Below, in pieces: positions 44,553 through 52,711 of a stretch of 64,000 bases of DNA. Under the pieces are notes generated by a model that made no database searches, had not been told where the DNA came from, and saw nothing but the letters and a program-made list of their open reading frames with translations. The position numbers were made by a program, and so were the translations under genes. Source of the stretch: Bacillota bacterium (lineage in GTDB: Bacteria; Bacillota; Clostridia; Christensenellales; Aristaeellaceae); assembly GCA_023459275.1 (NCBI GenBank), contig JAEWVC010000055.1:4359-68358 (forward strand), read 5' to 3'. Position 1 is the first letter of the stretch; every line of letters begins with the position of its first letter.

Positions 44553-46067
44553 TTACCATTGCGACAAAGGTTTAATAAATGAAATGCCAGCATTTTTTAG
44601 TGGTTTCCAATCACTTTTAAGATCGGATTGCGGAAGTGTTTCGTAAAGGAATAGCCAATATTGATCAAATGTTTCGTGGTCTTGCGCTAATTCTCTTGCA
44701 AACTTCTTCAGGGTTTTTATATCAGCGTTCTGGCTATTTTCTCTAGCATATAAAAAGGACAGCAGCAAGAATATGCAATCTTTACTGTTAATTGCCTTTG
44801 TCACTTCAAACTCGTGTATTTGAAATCCATACTTGATCGCAAAGAAGAGAGCGTAAGCGCATTGTTCATAGTTGTTCGTTTCGAGTCCGTTTTTAAGAAT
44901 GCGCACCGAATATTGCTTAATGCAATCATGAGTTGGGCAATGCTTGCAGAATTTTGAAAAAATATACTCATCAAGTATAGTTACCAAGTAAGGATAAAGC
45001 ATAGACAAACTGAGAATTGTTTTTGCACAGTACTCCTTGGCATTTTCAGTCAACTCTTGTCCTGCCAGTACTTTAACTGCATATTTGAGAATGGCAGCAT
45101 TTTCTTTGCATGAGTGCATCAGTTCGATTGCGTGGTCGAGGTAGGAACGAACAAGAATAAAATCAGTTTTCCCGTAAGGCGTCTTTAGCGGCAACAGGTT
45201 TAGCTTTCGTTGCCATTGTTCCGTTACTGCCAACGGCAATTCCAGTATTTCTGTCTTTTTGTGATTAAGGGAGAGATCATATGAACGTAAAGCTGCTCCA
45301 AGTTCAGTCAAAAAACGCTGACCGTCCTCATATGTGTCCACAAAGCATGCATAGTCGTCTATTGCGCGGAGATATTGCCAGTTCTTGAGATCATTATCAA
45401 TCGTAGTTAGAATAATCTCTGCTAATAGATTCGATACATGTGGACCAATAAGCAATCCGTGTGTCTCATCATGAGTCATTCGACGTGTTAAGGCATCAAG
45501 CTTATTGAACCATACATTCTTGTCATTCCTTTGCTGCTTCGCAACTGTTTTAGAAACAAGAGCCCACGACATGGCATGAGTATAAATGCTAGGGAAACAC
45601 GAAGATATATCTGCCTTAACCATATAACGTTTTCCAAAAGAAACATCGACTTCTGGAGATCCATCAACTCTCCAGTTGCTATAATTCATTTGGAATAGCT
45701 CTGGACGCTGGTACATTTTTCTGATATGAATCCGACTAACACGGAAACTATGATTTTGTGTCTTGGAAATGAAATGTGCTTGAAGAGCCGGCCAATTGTC
45801 CCGAAGAAATAAGCAGAGCTGTTGATATGCCATTGGATTTGGAATAGCCAATGGGCGTGGAACATTGATATTGCGCATGTTTTCGTAGTATATGTACCTG
45901 TGAGCATCACCCTGGAATATCGGATTTGTTGCTTGACAGTAATCGAAAAACGGTTTAGATGTAAATGCTGGGGGAAGTTTCTCGGAGAACAAACCATAAG
46001 CCAAAAGTCCAGCATATAATTCATCTTGCGATATTTCGTTCATGAAATCCTTGTATTGCTTATCCAT
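44553..46067 (-). CDS. Abi/DRT-type reverse transcriptase
   Basis: RNA-directed DNA polymerase family protein (504 aa). RT motif A is MVKADISSCFPSIYTHAM with catalytic Asp153. Motif B is THGLLIGPHVSNLLAEIIL. Motif C is RAIDDYACF, with the Asp237-Asp238 pair but Ala-Ile in place of Tyr-x. Motif D-like LSLNHKKTEIL follows. There is no maturase or retron X domain; instead about 220 C-terminal residues are helical and unrecognised, as in defence RTs of the AbiA/AbiK/Abi-P2/DRT groups. N-terminal LPPAFTSKPF and PLAIPNPMAYQQL also fit that group. ATG 46067 has AAAGGAGG 9 nt upstream. It lies 223 nt downstream of the Res-like gene. Confidence 0.85.
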   Translation of the reverse strand: MDKQYKDFMNEISQDELYAGLLAYGLFSEKLPPAFTSKPFFDYCQATNPIFQGDAHRYIYYENMRNINVPRPLAIPNPMAYQQLCLFLRDNWPALQAHFISKTQNHSFRVSRIHIRKMYQRPELFQMNYSNWRVDGSPEVDVSFGKRYMVKADISSCFPSIYTHAMSWALVSKTVAKQQRNDKNVWFNKLDALTRRMTHDETHGLLIGPHVSNLLAEIILTTIDNDLKNWQYLRAIDDYACFVDTYEDGQRFLTELGAALRSYDLSLNHKKTEILELPLAVTEQWQRKLNLLPLKTPYGKTDFILVRSYLDHAIELMHSCKENAAILKYAVKVLAGQELTENAKEYCAKTILSLSMLYPYLVTILDEYIFSKFCKHCPTHDCIKQYSVRILKNGLETNNYEQCAYALFFAIKYGFQIHEFEVTKAINSKDCIFLLLSFLYARENSQNADIKTLKKFARELAQDHETFDQYWLFLYETLPQSDLKSDWKPLKNAGISFIKPLSQW

Positions 46068-46290
46068 GCCCAATGACCTCCTTTGTACAATATATTCCTG
46101 TCTACTTAACCGAGCTGAAAGGACATACCTAGGCACTCATGACTGCCCGCGTCGAAATAGACTATGTGAACAGAAATCATGGTCATGAATCGTTCACTGG
46201 CACAGTGAATCTTTGATTCACCTGAAGCTCCTGGAGCTTGATAAAGCTGCTAGAAGCCACAATACTTATCTGACATCACAGATGTCTCAA
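46068..46290 (-). ncRNA. Palindrome-rich leader upstream of the reverse transcriptase (candidate structured RNA)
   Basis: The 223 nt between the Res stop and the RT start hold, in minus-strand order, GACATC-TGT-GATGTC, AAGCTCC-A-GGAGCTT, GTGAATC-AAA-GATTCAC and the overlapping TTCACTG-TGC-CAGTGAA. The last two share bases and are mutually exclusive. Several defence RTs use an adjacent non-coding RNA as template; that this is one is inferred only. Confidence 0.4.
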
Positions 46291-49200
46291 CTACTTATCA
46301 GTAAGCAACATCGCCATCATGTTCTCAACACAGTCTGAACAATCAAGGCACATAACATGACGTTCTTCCCGTTCTTGTTTTTTCATGCTCCACCACTGAG
46401 ACAAGTCGGCGGAAGGCGTGTCTGACATAATGAAAGAATTCAGTACAATGCGTTTATCTGGTGACGATGGCTGTAATCGTTCCTCTAGTTCCTTGATCTT
46501 TCGATAGAAGAAGATTTTCGGATCATCTGGCATTATGCGCAACAAGCCCTTCGGGTCAATAAAGGTGATGAGCTGCGCATCAGGCTTGTCAATCCAAAGA
46601 ACATAGTCTGGATAGAAATTGCCCGACTCAAAGAAACCCATACCAACCTTACTTTTGTTTCGAAGAAGGAAAAGGTCGGCATCCTTGAGCGTGGCAGCAT
46701 ACTGCTGGCAGTAATCACGGAGACGGTCAACGAATACCTTCTCTCCAGAGTTCAGGCTGACGGGCGAAACCGTAATTTTTAGGCCTTGGCCCTTTACGGT
46801 GATCAGCGGTGCATAGAGATGGTGTCGGAAATCAAAGGCTGTAATCAGCTCTTTGCGCATACTCATCTCATATTGTTGTATGTAGCCGTCATTATCCAGC
46901 ATGTTCGACAGATCACTAATAAATTCTTCAATTTCATTGTTGATCGTATCAGAACTAATTTCCGGCGTGTATGAGAATGTATACTCCGACACAAAGTTGC
47001 TATCCTCCGCCAGCATCGGGAGATACTTCGTGCGTGGCGCTTCCCACAGATCACGGCAGTACTTATAAAATTTGTCGATATATATTTTCAGGGCCGAGAT
47101 CGCAAAGTCTGTAAAGAGCGAAAGCTTTTCCATGCTGTCAAATCGGATATGAGCAGCAGGAATTTTGAGCCCATACCATCCATTCGTGGCAAGAATGTCT
47201 TTGAAAACTTTCTTTTCCATGGACAGGTTGAACAGCGATTTTTCGAACTTGTAGCGCTCCAGTTCATCAAATACCCTGTCATAATCAAGATAGTCCAATG
47301 CCATCGACGGGATTACATGCTCTTCTGTAGTGGATTCCAGATGCATGGCGAAAGAGCCGTGAGATTCAATGGTCTGTACCTTGGAACGGCAATCAATGAT
47401 ACTACGGTTTTTGTTCAGGTACCGCATAAAATCATCGTCACCATCAGGAGCATGTAGATTCAAGCGGGCAGCTTGCTTTTTGAAAGACACACCTTCTGGT
47501 AGGCGGATGACGCGCAGATTCTTGCCCGCAACCGCATCATAGCGGCTGACAACCGGCAATTTATACAACAGCGGCTTTCCAGTCGGCATATCCTCCAGCT
47601 CGAGATATTGCCGGAAGTCCTCCATATACTGCGCCTTGATACCAAAGATAGTCAGCGTCTCCAAGGCCTGAATATCCTGCGGGATCTTTGGCTGTACATC
47701 AAGTTTACTGCTGCGTTTGAGGCATCCCTGATAACCATGCAGACGCACCCCGCGTCCGAAGAGTTGGATAGCCTGGCTGCCTTCGCCCTTGGCAAAATTG
47801 ATAAGACCCATGGTGGAAACGCGCCAGCTATTCCAGCCTTCCGTGAATTTTCGAGAACCAATTAGCATGTGGATGCGCGACGATGTGTCGTTGATGGCAC
47901 GGAAAAGCGATCCCGAAGCAAATTCTTCATTACGAGAAACAATTCCTTTTTGCTCGCAGTTTTTCATCAGCGCTGCCGTGTCGCCGATATTGATGACACC
48001 GAAGTGTTCACCCTGCTCGCCGATGCGCAGGCCAATCTCGCCGTCCGCCTGTTTCAGATTCTCCACATGAAGGCGCGGCTCGTCGGAAACCGTGTCCGTA
48101 TTGAAGACAATGTGCAGAATGTCCGCATAAACATCCTCGGCGCTGATCTTATGCGCAAATATGCGCTTCAGCGGATCAAAATCGCTGAAGAACAGCTCAT
48201 GCCCGTAGGCATCGATCAGGCCAGTATCCTCATCCAACACGGATTGGATACGACCTATTGTCTGCTTGCGGTTGCGGACAAAATGATCGATGAAATCCAA
48301 CACTTCCTCGACATCGGTCAGTTCCGCCTCGTCTGTCTTGGCCGATACGCGATTGCCGACAAAAACCAGCAGTGGGCGCTCAATCTGGAACGGCGCAAAC
48401 TCCACGCGGTATTGCTCATACAGCTTGACCTGTTGATAGAAAGATAGCAGGCAGCCGGTCAGATACAGTTGCTTCTGCTCGACATCGATACTTTCGCGCA
48501 GGTTGTAGATACGGTAATCCTTGCCGTAGCCATCATTATAGAAATACTTGTACGAGTAATCCATGATAATGGATTTCATGTACTCGTCCAGCGTTTGCTG
48601 AAACTTCTTATCGGTTGCCTTGGCACTGCGGAGCGCTTGCTTGAATGTGGCTGAATACTCAAAGGCAAAGCCACCGTCCTGCGAAAGCCGTGTGCGATAA
48701 TCAAACCAAACATCGCCTGAAAGGCCGCGATGGGCTTCGTCAACGAGGACAAGGTTATTTTGTTCGAAAGAATCTACAGAGACTGTCTTTTTCTTTCCTT
48801 CTTCCTTGAGTTTGTTCATGTCTATGACTACGACGGTATCGCGGGATGTGGTCACAAAACCCCTATCTTTTAGGAACATTTCGACTTTGATAGATGACAA
48901 CGTTAGCTCCTGTAAATGCTGGATGCTCATGCCCTCGTTTGGCGCGAGTACGATGATCTTGTTGATCTGAGTACGTCGGCCATTGCGGTTGGCGCGCTTC
49001 ATATAGTGTAGGAATTGCAGTATGTTGATGTGCATAATCAGCGTTTTACCGCTTCCTGTCGCGCACATGAAAGCCAGCTTGTTCATGGTGACGGGCGTGA
49101 AGGGGGAAACCGCTAACTGGCCAAGGGTTTCGGCTACCTTCTGCCCGGAAAATGCATTCAGTTCAGCGGCAAAGGCATCCTTATCGCTGAAGTATTTATC

Positions 49201-49551
49201 CAGATAGATTTCCGTGAATAGGAGTGCCATGTACTGGAAGTACTTGAGCGTAAGGCCGCCACGCTTCTCGCCGATCTGCTTCACATTGCGGCATATGTTC
49301 TCATCGTACAAGCGCAGTTGATCGCGGGTGATACCTAAATCATCCTTGTGCAGGATGGCCTGCTTATCCAGATACTCGAAGAAGCGGGTGTTCTGGCTAT
49401 CCGTTAGACCCTCATAATCCGCATGATTTAGCGTGCCCGCCGCAGCGGACAGTGCATCCTTACCGAAAAGGCTCAGAAAATAACGGAACAGGATCAACTT
49501 GTCGTTGAAGGTGATGTCCATGCCCGCCTGCGATCTTGCCCTGCGTGCCAT
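46291..49551 (-). CDS. Type III restriction Res-like helicase/nuclease
   Basis: SF2 helicase-type restriction subunit (1086 aa). Walker A FMCATGSGKTLIM, DEAH box LVLVDEAHRGLSGD, motif III YSATF and motif VI AIQLFGRGVRLHG place it with type III Res subunits. Near the C-terminus, FYPDYVLWIDKP followed by LITFIDPKG resembles a PD-(D/E)xK nuclease site with Asp-Pro-Lys in place of Glu-x-Lys. The end has CLDCSDC, a possible metal-binding pair. ATG 49551 has AGGAGG 7 nt upstream and starts 2 nt after the methyltransferase stop, so translation is coupled. Confidence 0.88.
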   Translation of the reverse strand: MARRARSQAGMDITFNDKLILFRYFLSLFGKDALSAAAGTLNHADYEGLTDSQNTRFFEYLDKQAILHKDDLGITRDQLRLYDENICRNVKQIGEKRGGLTLKYFQYMALLFTEIYLDKYFSDKDAFAAELNAFSGQKVAETLGQLAVSPFTPVTMNKLAFMCATGSGKTLIMHINILQFLHYMKRANRNGRRTQINKIIVLAPNEGMSIQHLQELTLSSIKVEMFLKDRGFVTTSRDTVVVIDMNKLKEEGKKKTVSVDSFEQNNLVLVDEAHRGLSGDVWFDYRTRLSQDGGFAFEYSATFKQALRSAKATDKKFQQTLDEYMKSIIMDYSYKYFYNDGYGKDYRIYNLRESIDVEQKQLYLTGCLLSFYQQVKLYEQYRVEFAPFQIERPLLVFVGNRVSAKTDEAELTDVEEVLDFIDHFVRNRKQTIGRIQSVLDEDTGLIDAYGHELFFSDFDPLKRIFAHKISAEDVYADILHIVFNTDTVSDEPRLHVENLKQADGEIGLRIGEQGEHFGVINIGDTAALMKNCEQKGIVSRNEEFASGSLFRAINDTSSRIHMLIGSRKFTEGWNSWRVSTMGLINFAKGEGSQAIQLFGRGVRLHGYQGCLKRSSKLDVQPKIPQDIQALETLTIFGIKAQYMEDFRQYLELEDMPTGKPLLYKLPVVSRYDAVAGKNLRVIRLPEGVSFKKQAARLNLHAPDGDDDFMRYLNKNRSIIDCRSKVQTIESHGSFAMHLESTTEEHVIPSMALDYLDYDRVFDELERYKFEKSLFNLSMEKKVFKDILATNGWYGLKIPAAHIRFDSMEKLSLFTDFAISALKIYIDKFYKYCRDLWEAPRTKYLPMLAEDSNFVSEYTFSYTPEISSDTINNEIEEFISDLSNMLDNDGYIQQYEMSMRKELITAFDFRHHLYAPLITVKGQGLKITVSPVSLNSGEKVFVDRLRDYCQQYAATLKDADLFLLRNKSKVGMGFFESGNFYPDYVLWIDKPDAQLITFIDPKGLLRIMPDDPKIFFYRKIKELEERLQPSSPDKRIVLNSFIMSDTPSADLSQWWSMKKQEREERHVMCLDCSDCVENMMAMLLTDK

Positions 49552-49553
49552 GG

Positions 49554-52500
49554 TCACTCCTCCTCAAACATGCGCTTCTTGAATTCCAATTCGGTCATGA
49601 CAACCTTCCAGTGCTCGGCATCTGTTCGGATATTATCCAGATTATTGTCGCCATTGACGTATATAACGTTGTACTCGCGGTCGTTCGGGTTGATGCGGTA
49701 GCGGCTGAAGTAAGCGTCCAGTGCGGCATTGCTGCGTAGTAGATTGTCCGTAACTGTACGCCAGATGACAAGCACACGGCGGCCATCCGGCAATGTGCCT
49801 TCGATCTGCTGGAAGGCATAATCTCCACCATCATCACGCTGAAGACGTACAGCGCCTTCGTAGCTGCCTTGTTCATCGGGAATAGCCCGGAAATAGTCGA
49901 TGGTACCCTGTCGTTGCACAGTCAGGCCGATGAGGTAGTTGAAAGTCTCCACTAGATCGACCGGGCGCATCTTCGCCTCGTTATTCTCAGTGATCTTCAT
50001 GCAGTATGCAAAGGGATTGCGGAAGGCCTCTATATTCAGCAGGCTGCTACGGGTTTCCATATCCATCATGTAGCGGACGAGATACTCGTCACCAAACAGC
50101 TTAGTGAACACATCACCTTGTGCCTTATCCATCTCCACGTTGGAAAGGGCATCTTCGTAGCTTTCCAGCCGGATGTATTTCATGATGTGGCTGATACCGG
50201 TAGTGCGATTCTTAGGCTTGCCATCTTTCCAGTCGGCGGAATATATGACCTTCTGCATGCGGGGCTTGGTGACAGTGTTGAAGTAGTTTCCCATTTCAAC
50301 GAGGATATATTTGCGGTGACCACCAAGCTCTCTATTTAAGTTTATTACAGCATGTCCAGTTGTTCCAGAGCCCGCAAAATAATCAAGAATTAGTGTGCTT
50401 GATTCTCTTCCACCAGCTACATATATCAAGTCCATCACGGTATAGATACTTTTGGGGTAAGCAAATGGAGATGTGTAGAACATGTTTTTAAGTAAAGCAG
50501 TGCCATGTTCTGTAGCTGAATATTTTGCATCAAACCAGGATGATACGGATACTACCCCTTCTTCATTGGCATATCTTTTATAATATACATATAACTTTCC
50601 GGTTCGATCTTTTTTGACCGTTAACAGACCAGCAGAGTCGCAGACTTTATCCGGTCCCCACCGCCATGTTTTTTCTTGATTATCCTCATTATTCGGCCAT
50701 ACTACAGTCTCATTCGGCAAAGGCTGTTCAAAAACAACCCATTCTTCCGACGTTTCACTCCAGCTCATTTTGGGAACGCGCAAAGAAGAATCAGTAATAT
50801 ATATGGGGTAGTATAGCCCGCGTCTTGCTGACCTGTCTGAATTTGAACCTTCCCTTCGCAGATTTCTCCATTCATACCTACCATCATTATCGACAAAGGT
50901 AAAACGTTTCATTTGCCGTTCAGATGCAGGAAGACGCCCAATCATCGCATTTGAATTTCCGCAAATTATCGCATATTCGTGTGAAACAGCGTATCCTGTT
51001 TGCGTAGGCCGTCCCGATGGATTAGAACGCACGCTCATTGTACCAAGCACTTCTCCAAATACTTGCTTTAATCCAATATTCATTTCTGCTTGTTGAACAT
51101 CATCTATCGAAACAGCTATCAACCCATCATCCGGCATTAGCGCTTTGGACTGAAGTATTCTATCCATCATAAGCGAACACCAAGATGATGACTTATAACC
51201 ATTCTTATAAAGGATGGGGGATGCGTCGCTGTTATATGGCGGATCAATATAAACAGATCGGATGCATTTTGAATACTTGCTGTGCATGAAATTAAGCGCC
51301 TGAAAATTCTCGCTCCAAACCATCAGCCCGCCTGTCTTTTCATCCAGCCCATCAATACTGACTACTAGGCGGTCCCGGAATACAGCGCTAAAGTGCTTCG
51401 TATCAACCACCAGATTTTTATTATTACGCAAAAACTCCACCGTCGGCGGATTCGTCCAGTCGTTGGCTTCATCAATTGCATATATGGATATCCACTCGGC
51501 TATTTGAGCTCTGTTTCCAACAATCTCCGGCCAGAATTGCTCCGGAATATTGTCCAACGTTATACACCAGTTGGTTTCCACAACGAATTTCTTCTTGAGC
51601 CACAATTTCTTTTGGAAATCCTCAATCTGCGCCAAGAAATCAATGATGATGTTCGCCACGCGCTTGATGGCCTTCACTTTGGCAAGCCATGTCTCTACAC
51701 GCTGCTCGTTGTCGGTATCCAGATCATCCAGGTGCATGATCTCGCTCTTGATATAGAAATCCAGCTCTCGGCGCAGGAAACCACCCAGATCCTTATGAAT
51801 GAAATAGTCGAATGTATTCTTAGCGACATAGGCATCCAGATGCCTTTGTAATACCGTCTTGGGCTTTTGGGGGTCGTTTGAAGTATAGCGGAGCAGGATG
51901 GTCACGAGGCTGTCGTAATCCGTAACCAGTTTCTGCTTGATTGCATCGTAGTTTTCCTCGGCATACTTGCGCTTCTTATCCGCTGGGATATCGAAAACAA
52001 AGCGAATGATTAACTCACGCTTCTGCGGATCATAGTCAAAAGTGTGAATATCGGGTTGCTCATCGTTCTCGATATAAAGCATAAAAACGCGCTTGCTGTC
52101 ATCTGATTCCTTGTTATTATTCTGCTCGGTAGTCGCATCCACTAAGCGGAAATGAACAGTCAGGTCATGCTCCAAAAAGGTATAATCTTTGAAGTTCTCG
52201 CTGGTCTTAATGTAATACTGATCCTGATTGGCCCAGTACAGCTTCACTTCCTCGCCCTCATAGGGAATGGCATATACATCTTCCTTATAACGGCGTTTAG
52301 AGATGAAATCGCCTTCGTCATAATAACGGTTGAAGAAGGAGTACAAAGCAGAATAGACGTCCGTCTCCAATGCACTTATGTCCGTGCCCGCAGCCTTGCG
52401 GTTTTTGAGGCTCAGATATTCGGCAGCCAATTTCGGACTGGCAGAGACTTCAATTCCAAGATCAGCGCATTGTTTCTCTATTTCATGCATCCGCTTGGTC

Positions 52501-52694
52501 ACATCAGAATTATCATCCGCGAAGGGTGCAAGCGTCTCCTGTACCATCTTCGGAAGGCGTACCTGCAGGAATTCCTCGATTTTCGCCTTGCGGATGTTCA
52601 TAATTCGATAGATGCCGAAATCCAAGTCGGACTTATCCAATTCAAAAATACCCTGCATCAAATCCACAAAGCGTTGTAATCTCTCGTTCATCAT
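49554..52694 (-). CDS. Large N6-adenine DNA methyltransferase (type III Mod-like)
   Basis: Beta-class DNA methyltransferase (1046 aa). The catalytic motif VYIDPPYNSDA is near residue 495 and the S-adenosylmethionine motif ILDYFAGSGTTGHAV near residue 800, the DPPY-before-FxGxG order of type III Mod proteins. It is far longer than a typical Mod (about 650 aa): some 450 N-terminal residues (FELDKSDLDFGIYRIMNIRK onward) precede the catalytic domain and are shared, in my recollection, only with methylases of multi-gene defence loci. GGAGG is 10 nt upstream. It lies 17 nt after the SNF2 gene and just before Res. Confidence 0.88.
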   Translation of the reverse strand: MMNERLQRFVDLMQGIFELDKSDLDFGIYRIMNIRKAKIEEFLQVRLPKMVQETLAPFADDNSDVTKRMHEIEKQCADLGIEVSASPKLAAEYLSLKNRKAAGTDISALETDVYSALYSFFNRYYDEGDFISKRRYKEDVYAIPYEGEEVKLYWANQDQYYIKTSENFKDYTFLEHDLTVHFRLVDATTEQNNNKESDDSKRVFMLYIENDEQPDIHTFDYDPQKRELIIRFVFDIPADKKRKYAEENYDAIKQKLVTDYDSLVTILLRYTSNDPQKPKTVLQRHLDAYVAKNTFDYFIHKDLGGFLRRELDFYIKSEIMHLDDLDTDNEQRVETWLAKVKAIKRVANIIIDFLAQIEDFQKKLWLKKKFVVETNWCITLDNIPEQFWPEIVGNRAQIAEWISIYAIDEANDWTNPPTVEFLRNNKNLVVDTKHFSAVFRDRLVVSIDGLDEKTGGLMVWSENFQALNFMHSKYSKCIRSVYIDPPYNSDASPILYKNGYKSSSWCSLMMDRILQSKALMPDDGLIAVSIDDVQQAEMNIGLKQVFGEVLGTMSVRSNPSGRPTQTGYAVSHEYAIICGNSNAMIGRLPASERQMKRFTFVDNDGRYEWRNLRREGSNSDRSARRGLYYPIYITDSSLRVPKMSWSETSEEWVVFEQPLPNETVVWPNNEDNQEKTWRWGPDKVCDSAGLLTVKKDRTGKLYVYYKRYANEEGVVSVSSWFDAKYSATEHGTALLKNMFYTSPFAYPKSIYTVMDLIYVAGGRESSTLILDYFAGSGTTGHAVINLNRELGGHRKYILVEMGNYFNTVTKPRMQKVIYSADWKDGKPKNRTTGISHIMKYIRLESYEDALSNVEMDKAQGDVFTKLFGDEYLVRYMMDMETRSSLLNIEAFRNPFAYCMKITENNEAKMRPVDLVETFNYLIGLTVQRQGTIDYFRAIPDEQGSYEGAVRLQRDDGGDYAFQQIEGTLPDGRRVLVIWRTVTDNLLRSNAALDAYFSRYRINPNDREYNVIYVNGDNNLDNIRTDAEHWKVVMTELEFKKRMFEEE

Positions 52695-52711
52695 GGTGTG
52701 TATTCCTCCGT

